From the NCBI GenBank assembly GCA_014904985.1, contig MU128916.1, positions 509,347 to 523,090 of the forward strand: a stretch of 13,744 nt of DNA. Direction: 5' to 3'. Source of the stretch: Hydnum rufescens UP504. Lineage: Eukaryota > Basidiomycota > Agaricomycetes > Cantharellales > Hydnaceae. A program made the translations under genes and the position numbers. The notes under the pieces were generated by a model that ran no database searches, was not told the origin of the DNA, and worked only from the letters and a program-made list of their open reading frames with translations. Of the stretch, positions 7,528-13,744 are shown piece after piece. How positions within the stretch are numbered: position 1 is the stretch's first letter; each line of letters starts with the position of its first letter.

Positions 7528-7967
7528 TTTGGACCGAAATCTGTACATCGAGGGAAGCATGCGAGCATGCGATCCGCCCAGCGGTCGAACGTCCTACAAG
7601 GATCCCCCGCCCTCCTTCCCTTACCTCTGAGGAGACAAAGCAACCCACGCGGTCCCTCTGTCATGCCTGAGGAACGAATTATCGGGGCCCCGATGCATGG
7701 GTCAAGTCATCAGGAATTTTGCCCCTGCTGCAGCCCGGCCGCATTGAACGCGATTGCTTGGTGACCCGGCAAGCGATTAATGTGGACGAGTGCTGACATG
7801 TGGATGGCCTAGATTTCTGACACCCACACCTAGTTGCTTTGCTTCAACTGGGCTCCCATACCGCCCTCGTCTTCTCAGCCCATAAAGCATACAACTTTGG
7901 GTCCTAGAATAATACAGCCTTTACTTCTACTCCCAATGAGAAAACCCCAGCTCTTTCCTGGACCCTC
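7528..7967 (+). pseudogene. 3' exon of the right-arm gene, unrecognised
   Basis: Homologue of the left 3' exon (4562-4998 minus). It carries CPCC at 7720-7731, and in a second frame PGRIERDCLVTRQAIN, where the left copy has PGHIERDC: a CpG-type change (CAC/CGC) alters the putative zinc-ligand His. A frame from 7834 (MLCFNWAPIP) runs through the end of the inverted repeat at 7967 directly into Nab2-like sequence without a frame change, so a fused product was possible at some time. Otherwise broken and unrecognised. Confidence 0.35.
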
Positions 7968-8630
7968 TCCTCAACGTGTTCCTCCTGCAGCCGCTCAAAT
8001 CATAACAGCCCCCGCTAATCGCATCCACTATCCTGAACGGCCCTGAACCCCAACCCTTTGCAAGTTTGGTATGACACCCACAAATCCCATCTGTCGGTAC
8101 TCCTGTCCTTCACCTGCTGCCGCTGCCGAGTCTGGGTCAGTTCTGAGTAATGAACTGTGCGAAAAGGGCATCAAATGTGAAGACAGATTTCACTAAAGCT
8201 CGCGCAAGCCCTGGCGTTCTAAATCCCAATGGTACGTCGATATAGGCTATATATCCCAAGAAGCTAGATTCTTACATATTGCTCTAGCCATTGTGCCCGC
8301 TCCTACTCCATCCTCTGTGCATCATCATCAACTGACCTATAAATCAGCATCGTATCACCCACATTCAGAACCTCATGCTTCCAACACTAGTGGGGGCTCT
8401 TCCACCGCTGCTTGTCCCTTTGGGGCGGGCTGCACCCGTGTGATGTGCGCATTCCAGCATCCCCCTGGCCTCACAACCCTCCCTGGTGAATTCCATCGTG
8501 GACTTCACGCCTCAGACCTGACTGTTGTGTTGAGTCCCGCCCGGGAGAAGGTGCGCATGAGGGGCACTGCCACAGCGAACTGGTTCAATGAAGCTGTAAT
8601 GTTCAACAAGCCCGGTACCTCCTCCTGGAA
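7968..8630 (+). pseudogene. NAB2: Degraded Nab2-type (ZC3H14-like) poly(A)-RNA-binding protein fragment with CCCH zinc fingers
   Basis: Three Nab2-type fingers (C-x5-C-x4-C-x3-H) follow in order. Finger 1 (8059-8106) has the spacing, but Cys 2 is Pro and the His is Cys. The family-typical linker PSPAAAAESG leads to finger 2 (8158 on: CEKGIKCEDR), lost after its second Cys by a frameshift near 8186-8195, after which TKARASPGVLNPN resumes. A 56-nt intron (8232-8287, GTACG...CTCTAG) splices NPN-G to AIVPAPTPSS. Finger 3 (8413-8460, CPFGAGCTRVMCAFQH) is complete. It is followed by EFHRGLHASD and MFNKP, which resemble the tail of fungal Nab2 as I remember it. A TGA at 8044-8046 is a plausible CGA-to-TGA change. 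Nab2 binds poly(A) tails in the nucleus and acts in mRNA export. This copy lacks the N-terminal domain and is broken. It fills the place taken by the tandem repeat in the other arm, which suggests host-gene capture. Confidence 0.65.
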
Positions 8631-8735
8631 CTCTTTTAATGCACTGTCAGGCGGCCTCTGTGACCAGGGTTTGGTGGATGGATTTCTCCGACCTCACTCC
8701 AGGGCCCCTCCCTTCAACTCCCCCAACTCCATAAC
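8631..8735 (+). repeat. Outer homologous patch of the inverted repeat, right copy
   Basis: Plus-strand counterpart of 4020-4120, sharing SFNA(L/M)SGGLCD and downstream CCCCTCCC-rich sequence. It is in frame with the end of the Nab2-like fragment (NKPGTSSWNSFNALSGG), and that frame stays open to 8856. Symmetry with the left side is not visible beyond about 8735. Confidence 0.6.
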
Positions 8736-9580
8736 TTGGAGGGTGGCAATCTCGCCCCTGTGCAAGCTGCCAAAGCTCTTCCTATTTCCCCCTGTACAGG
8801 CCCGCGTGGCTCAGTCACTAAGCTGCTTGTTGTTCTTTGCTCAGTCTCTTGCATAGTATCTACTTTAAGTTAAATTCAATGGGTAGCGCTGTTTATATTT
8901 CCGAAGTTAGTGTTCATTCGCAAAATTGAGAAACTCGTGTTAACAGTGCTCCAATCTGTTCCTAGCAAACCTCTATTTCTTCACACACCGCCCCGCACCG
9001 AGAGGCACAGCCGTGTTATGCGGGCCTCATCCGAGTGCTACAAAAGTTGAAGTTTGGGATATCTATTCCCAGCAAAGGCAGCAATATTACGTAGTACAGC
9101 TTAGCCTTAGGTCGACTCAAGTCCGCTTTGCCCCTCCGCTCAAAGCTGAAAGCCTGAAACCGCCGAAACGCATTCGAGCCAGCAAACTCCGCCTTCTTGG
9201 TGAAGCGGACTGTTTTTTTCTATTCAAGCCTCTGCAGTACGCATTGCTTTCGCAAAATTTAATCGGTAAGGTAAGGCTGTTAACGTTCCTTGGATGGTCT
9301 AACAAAGATCTCTTTATTAGGTTGTTCCAACCTCTCCAAGGGCTGTCCCGACCACCCTCTCCCCCCACGAGCCATCCGTGTCATGTCATGCATGCCACCC
9401 GGTATACCTTGGGGGCAAGCTGCGCAAAACAAGTCCATCGACCACAGGGAATCATTTTTCACGCGGTTCTCATACAGCGCCCTGCAAATTATGCCAGTTA
9501 CCCGAAGCCAATCCCGCGCTGCCACCATATCCGCTGACTTCAGCATATTGGATACAATCGATTCTGTCAGGGTTTGTCCC
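8736..9580. other. No recognised gene
   Basis: An open frame on the plus strand (9013-9537, 174 codons) has no recognisable motif and no obvious relation to its surroundings. I regard it as chance or deep decay. The interval shows no clear counterpart to the left flank and no hairpins I could find. Confidence 0.4.
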
Positions 9581-9710
9581 TCACTCCGGTCCACTCCGGT
9601 CCACTCCAGTCCACTCCAGTCCACTCCAGTCCACTCCAGTCCACTCTGGTCCACTCCGGTCCACTCCAGTCCACTCCGGTCCACTCCGGCCCACTCCGGA
9701 TCACTCCGGT
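9581..9710. repeat. Decamer tandem repeat, 13 units of CCACTCCGGT / CCACTCCAGT
   Basis: Thirteen contiguous 10-nt units without an indel. Variants are CCACTCCGGT, CCACTCCAGT (units 3-6 and one later), CCACTCTGGT, CCACTCCGGC, CCACTCCGGA and TCACTCCGGT. The period equals about one DNA helical turn. Most changes are at position 8 (G/A), that is CCGG versus CCAG, again CpG-type transitions. Translation gives repetitive peptide on both strands, a by-product of the period. Confidence 0.95.
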
Positions 9711-9978
9711 CCTTGTCCACCCACCTCCAGTCCAGTTCTCCGCTTAGTTCCTTTGCCCAAGTCCACTTTGCTTCCGGTTTGACTCCGATCCAACCCTATC
9801 TGGTTTCATTTCCCTTTCATTTCCCATTGCTTCCGGTTTGCCCCCTGGCCGAGTTCCTGTTCCTGTTCCTGTTCCCGTCCCCTTGTAACCACCCACAGTT
9901 CAGCGATCACTCCCCCAGTAGTATAGTCATCATGTATAAGTAGTCCGAGAGCGAAGTCCAGAGACCCCAGCTTTGGTC

Positions 9979-10011
9979 TCTCAGGATTTCTGCTGTTACT
10001 CCGGACTACAG
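9979..10011 (+). repeat. 33-nt direct repeat, copy 1
   Basis: Identical to 10048-10080 (starts TCTCAGGATTTC, ends CCGGACTACAG). Copy starts are 69 nt apart, leaving a 36-nt spacer. Just upstream, AGAGACC and GGTCTCT can pair as a small hairpin (about 9959-9981). Confidence 0.95.
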
Positions 10012-10047
10012 GTCAGCCTTCATGTATTCCGTATTCATATTACATAA

Positions 10048-10080
10048 TCTCAGGATTTCTGCTGTTACTCCGGACTACAG
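10048..10080 (+). repeat. 33-nt direct repeat, copy 2
   Basis: Exact copy of 9979-10011. The repeat ends in ACAG; copy 1 is followed by GT and copy 2 by CT, so the 69-nt duplication is bounded by splice-site-like AG|GT and AG. Confidence 0.95.
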
Positions 10081-10208
10081 CTCCGAGTATTATCCAGTCG
10101 ACTCCACGAGCTTAAGGACTGCTGTGCTCATTTCCGCCTAGTCCCTTCCGGGCAGCTGGACCGCTCCTCCGACATCCCTAACCTCCTTATCTCATTCTTG
10201 CCCGGATT

Positions 10209-10252
10209 CTTGCGGACTTAGCCGGACTTACACCGGACTTAGCCGGAATTAT
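10209..10252. repeat. Short imperfect repeat of CCGGACTTA
   Basis: Four near-copies in a row (GCGGACTTA, CCGGACTTA, CCGGACTTA, CCGGAATTA) at 10-13 nt spacing. They share the CCGGA core with the decamer array and the 33-nt repeat. Confidence 0.8.
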
Positions 10253-10318
10253 TTGTGTTTACATTTGTTTGGTGCCCTCGTCGCAGTGTGGCCCTGACAG
10301 ATTCCCTATGATATGCTT

Positions 10319-11989
10319 ATGGGAAACACCTTGTTTTCTGCCCAACCGGAATCCCCTCTTTTTTGCAATCCCCAGCAGACCTCCCTTCTCAAACTCACGA
10401 ACTGTTGGCTCTTCCCCCTGGTTCGAACCTTTTGGACCCCTCTACTGTCCTCGATGATTGTTTTAAATGGGGCTCCCCTGATGAACTAGGATTCATGAAG
10501 CATGTCATTGCAGACCGGGGTGCCGCGTCCATGTTTCCTCCTGTCCATTTCGAGTAAGCATCCCTTCTGTCTAGGACCTTCTGGCTTTGGACTAATCTAC
10601 CCAGTTTTGCGAGTTCGGCGAGCGTTGAATCCCCTGTTGACGCCGGCATCTCGCCGTTGACGCCCGACACCCATTCTACATCTCCCCCCCCAAAGTCTGC
10701 CTCCGCTGGAAAGGAACAGGGCCCTAGAAAACTCTAGAAAGAGGGCCCTTATCGCAAGAGGAAGCGCACCTCAAACAAGGCCACTTCTAAAGCAAACGAG
10801 GCAGCCTGGCTTCGTAAGAGGGAGCGAAGCCAAATGCGACTTCTAGAGCAACAGCAGCACAAGGCCATCATTGTTCGCATGTCAGACAAGGTCAAAGGCC
10901 TCAAGGCTACGCAATCAGGGTTTAGCGGGCCCCCAGAGGGATGGGAGCAAACAGACAAACGTTTGACCCTGCCCATGCTCTCTATGACCCTATGGTCGCT
11001 CCTACCTGTCGAATACGAGTACAAGCCTCTTACCAATTCTTGTAGGCCATGGCTAATGGGTGTTATCCCGACTAGCCCCGGCAACCGGGCGCCCACTCTC
11101 GTCATAGATCGTGAACACCATCTAGTTATCCTGCAATAGTTCAGGGATAGCCACATGACGGACGAATGGATGGTGTCCTGGCTTCGAGTGCTGGATCGTT
11201 TTGCCGCTCAAACCAAGATAACCGAACCTGTGTGCCCCCACAGGAGGGGAACGTTTGCCCAGTGTCTTTTAGGGTTCAACCAGGCGAACAGGAATAATAA
11301 CAATGTGGGTCGCTGTTGTTGGTTGTGAAGGCCGCAATGCAGCCCCGATTTTGATGATATACTATACCGCCCCCTTAGATACCCTTCAAAATGGTGTTCA
11401 CAGTCAACTATCAAACAGAAATAGATAGTCTTATTGCCTCGTCTGAATTCCAGCTGATATGGTAGGTGCTTTGTTTGATGGGGCCCTCTATGCGCTCACC
11501 CTTGCTCTATAGTGAAGTTCTCACAAAACTCCTGGACCAGTATTTCCCTGTGATTGCAGCCAAATATCGAGCGGCCGACAGGTTCTGGCGGTCAGAAACC
11601 GGCAACCGAGTCGCCCTGCAGTTCTCATTGTTCTTCTGTGTGGCAATAAATGCAACAGTGAAGTCGCCCATCAAAACTGTGCCTCATAGGGATTTCAAGA
11701 ACATAGCCATTGGAGTATGTGCCATCTTTGTCCTAGGTGAGCACCTTTTCCACATCCTTAGAAAAATAATTTGCGGAAACCTTCACTCCACAGGGTTCTT
11801 CGATGACGGCGAAACCGCATGGCTGGTCAACTTTGAGGCCGGCATCGTCATTCAATTACCGAGTGGCATATTCCTATTGTATCCAGTGCGTTAATCATGC
11901 ATTTCAATGTGAACAAAAACGGTACATCAAGTATACTTGTTGATAAGGAGAAATTGACTGATAACACACCGTCAGGATTTCTCCAATGA
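10319..11989 (+). pseudogene. TET/JBP-like 2-oxoglutarate/Fe(II) dioxygenase, degraded, four introns
   Basis: The likely start is ATG 10319 (MGNTLFSAQPESPLF), with a frame change in the T run at 10359-10364. Putative introns are 10554-10604 (GTAAGC, CTAAT, CAG), 11305-11378, 11462-11512 and 11737-11793. In order: Ser/Pro-rich N-terminus; basic stretch (RKRKRTSNK, 10750-10830); PVEYEYKPL and PWLMGVIPTSPGNRAPTL, ending IDREH; HRRGTF; GFNQAN; helical segment (LTKLLDQYFPVIAAKYRAA); and core HRDFKNIAIGVCAIFVLG, joined by splicing to FFDDGETAWLVNFEAG and LPSGIFLLYP. HRD (11685-11693) plus Asn fits the H-x-D..N iron site of TET/JBP enzymes, which oxidise 5-methylcytosine. A one-base loss near 11885 hides the distal His; the next frame reads SALIMHFNVNKNG with CAT at 11900 and ends at TGA 11989. 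Stops remain at 10735 and 11137. The expected C-terminal Arg is not seen. Fungi, especially Agaricomycetes, have expanded sets, often tied to KDZ transposons; no transposase is visible here. Confidence 0.65.
11947..11984. repeat. Imperfect hairpin near the 3' end of the dioxygenase pseudogene
   Basis: GGAGAAAT (11947-11954) pairs with ATTTCTCC (11977-11984), and GAC/GTC extend the stem. Possibly incidental, or a 3'-end structure. Confidence 0.35.
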
Positions 11990-13000
11990 CACTCCCCTCA
12001 ATTTGTGTGTACTCAGAAGGGGGAGATCCTGAATGTCTAAACTCGCGTGCCCCTATGCTCCATCAACCCGCAGGCGGGCCCAGCCTAGTCATATTTATTG
12101 CAAAATTCATCTGGGCAAAGCTTCTGGTTCTAACCCCCTCACATTGAATGACGGGGCCCCTCACATAGGTTTTATCCTACCATTACCTGGAGGAGGTTGC
12201 GCAAGGGCGGCAGGTCTACGTCATCGAAACCCCTGTTGCCGAGAGTGTGGTATATATAGACGGTTTCGCAGCAATGGGTATAGACGCTCTTTAAGGATAG
12301 TGGTAGAATTCCGGTATGGTGCACTCCTCTAGTGGAACTCCTCTGCAGACAGAAATGCACCTTCATATCATTGTTCTTGAAATCTATGACAAAGTTATGG
12401 TATATCTAGCATCCTTGACTAGTCGTCTGCCATTTATCGCCCTTGTTCCCTGTATCCTCCGCCAGAAGCCCAAGACGACGTACTTCTAGCCCCTCAGAGT
12501 GAACTATGTATTCACGACCAATGCATTTCTGTTTTGACAGACCTTTCTGTTGTACCTGGGGCTTCGAAGGAAGTGTGCTGTACTGTACAAGAATCAGATT
12601 ATAATATAGTGACCCACCTAATGCTCCATGGAGCTAATAGGCATACGAAGGCTCCACCCGTTCCAGTGGTATTGCGAAGACTGACAGGACTCTGCTCCCC
12701 ATGGCGTATATCCTCAATAGGGGAAATGGCTGCGCGCTCCAGCATATAGACATCTTCCCATAGGCGAACCACCGTCACATAATCCAGTATGCAAATTCCC
12801 AACTGCCTCGATATAGATGAGAATCGAGTGGTGAAGAGAAAGCTGATACCCAAACACTGCGTGGTGATATATCTTTGTAATCATAAGGGACAGTGAGCTA
12901 CAAAACACCATGTTCTGTGCTGTACGGGGGTGGATCTTAGAAACTTACATGAAGGGTCTCAATCTCAAAAGTCGGAGAGATCGAGAGGGCGAGAGGCTGC
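11990..13000. other. Unrecognised decayed sequence between the two dioxygenase relics
   Basis: The clearest coding-like piece is plus 12169-12294. After a possible acceptor CACATAG it reads LEEVAQGRQVYVIETPVAES and then VVYIDGFAAMGIDAL to TAA. I do not recognise it. A minus-strand frame (12853-12599) with WEDVYMLERAAISPIEDI is an alternative. No repeat, RNA or complete gene identified. Confidence 0.3.
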
Positions 13001-13004
13001 TTGT

Positions 13005-13744
13005 TAGGCCTGCCCTCCTTCTAAGGCGCACTCTACATAAACTTCACGTTGATCGGGTACATTCCCCGCCTTCAGGAGCGCCTCCCATGAATCAAAAAGC
13101 GTACTCACGTCCTTCGACGCGATTTTGATGAGTGGTGGCTGGTTGTATCCGGACGACAGCTGTAAACTCCCTAAAGGGCAATTGTGGGAGCTAAACGTTC
13201 CCTCCTGTGGCACCACAGTTCGCGGCCTTGCTGACTCTTTTGTTTTGGGTGAACGGGCTCAATAATGCTCGCGCAGCGTCACTCGACGCACAAAGCACAC
13301 CATCCATTCAGTCCGTCAGGGGGGACGATCCTAACTAGCTCATTCGCGACAAGGGAGACAAATAGACTTAACGAATGCTGCTGCAATTCTGATTCGGTCA
13401 AGCCTCCTGCCATAATGTCGGTGATGCACGTACCTAGCGATCTGGGGGCGCCCAACCGGTATTAGCCTCGGGGATATCGAGTGGTGTATCTAAAAAAATG
13501 ACAACGCGCGCTAGCCGGATGGCAATCATACTCCGTATGCAATTGGTAAGAGGCTGTACTCGTATTCGACAGGTAGAGCACCATAGGGTCATAGAGAGCA
13601 TGGGCAGGGTCAAACGTTTTCTGTGCTCCCATCCCTCTGGGGGCCCGTAAACCCTGATTGCGTAGCCTTGAGGCCTTTTGACCTTGTCATGACATGCGAT
13701 GCTGGGCCAATCAGAGACATAGACCTCACTAATGTGTATGCCTG
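13005..13744 (-). pseudogene. Second, more degraded TET/JBP-like relative, inverted, partial at window edge
   Basis: The minus strand matches the plus-strand pseudogene in collinear blocks: 13699-13541 with 10875-11038 (KGLKATQSGF and PVEYEY text, about 160 nt, close identity with several single-base gaps), about 13320-13281 with 11156-11190, and 13212-13165 with 11238-11280 (HRRGTF becomes QEGTF; GFNQ becomes GYNQ). Sequence between blocks does not align and is about 100 nt longer here. A frame at 13216-13004 reads SSGYNQPPLIKIASKD, directly followed by GTGAGT, so the end of that frame may be an intron (GTGAGT...CCTTAG). No HxD core is recognisable further on. The 5' end lies outside the window. 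It is a diverged copy of the same family; function lost. Confidence 0.55.

Larger units (their letters stand above)
6390..7967. repeat. Right arm of the long interrupted inverted repeat
   Basis: Mirror of the left arm, separated from it by only six bases (6384-6389). The inner 664 nt (6390-7053) are AT-rich, without a meaningful open frame. The outer part carries exon-intron modules reading on the plus strand. The match to the left arm stops at 7967, where Nab2-like coding sequence begins and the left arm instead continues into its tandem repeat. Confidence 0.93.
9711..10318. other. Repeat-rich upstream region of the dioxygenase pseudogene
   Basis: No gene recognised. It holds a GTTCCT hexamer run near 9855-9875, a TATAAG box-like sequence at 9935-9940, a 33-nt direct repeat and several CCGGA-containing motifs. 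Position and content suit a promoter or LTR-like region, but no terminal repeats or primer site can be shown. Confidence 0.4.

Noticed and set aside
4562..7967. Palindrome as a simple read-through or adapter artefact
   Set aside because: The outer arms differ by many context-specific transitions, a 244-nt module difference and different inserts; these are not errors of one molecule. An artefact limited to the core cannot be excluded.
9013..9537. 174-codon plus-strand open frame as a gene
   Set aside because: No recognisable motif, no start context or intron signals, and composition like the surrounding sequence.
9280..9943. Open frames on both strands with STPVHSSPLQ- or SGLEWTGVD-type peptide repeats
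   Set aside because: They arise mechanically from the 10-nt array, which is open in several frames; there is no coding signal outside it.
10255..10300. LTR end and primer-binding site (GTTTACA followed by TTTGGTGCCC)
   Set aside because: No second LTR copy, no reverse transcriptase or integrase, and the tRNA match could not be verified; the same region is adequately explained as upstream of the dioxygenase start.

Overview
The window looks like a repeat-rich, gene-poor stretch of a filamentous fungal genome, most likely a basidiomycete (Agaricomycetes). The evidence is short putative introns (51-74 nt in the recognisable genes) with GT..AG ends and, in several, CTAAT/CTAAC-like branch points; a degraded gene resembling the expanded fungal TET/JBP-like dioxygenases; and a degraded copy of a fungal Nab2-type RNA-binding protein. 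I found no intact gene. Every recognisable coding stretch is broken by stops or frameshifts, so this reads as a graveyard of mobile or duplicated elements.

Layout. Positions 1 to about 1790 are dominated by homopolymer runs of all four bases and look like low-quality base calls. About 2296-3832 (minus) is a chain of coding-like fragments of one unrecognised protein. About 4020-8735 is a large interrupted inverted repeat. Its core is two 664-nt arms (5720-6383 and 6390-7053) around a 6-nt spacer, with one mismatch found by eye. More diverged outer arms reach 4562 and 7967, and a further homologous patch lies at 4020-4120 / 8631-8735. The outer arms carry repeated exon-intron modules read outward on both sides. 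Each intron starts with GTAC and holds a strong hairpin just before a CTAAY branch point. The left arm has three such introns and the right arm two, because one module has been lost. At the same relative position the left arm has three copies of a ~160-nt repeat, while the right arm has a Nab2-like pseudogene with three CCCH zinc-finger positions.

From 8736 to 10318 there is little recognisable coding sequence, but there is a 13-unit decamer array (9581-9710), a 33-nt direct repeat and clustered CCGGA motifs. From 10319 to about 11989 (plus) lies a TET/JBP-like dioxygenase pseudogene with four short introns, an H-R-D...N motif and a distal His recovered after a one-base frameshift. A more degraded relative lies on the minus strand at the right edge (13744 down to about 13165), so the two are tail to tail. 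The 12.0-13.0 kb interval between them holds only unrecognised fragments.

Together: two inverted gene pairs, one divergent and one convergent, sit side by side. Many differences between the outer palindrome arms are CpG versus TpG/CpA, as expected for methylated repeats, and they neighbour relics of enzymes whose family acts on 5-methylcytosine. That functional link is inference.
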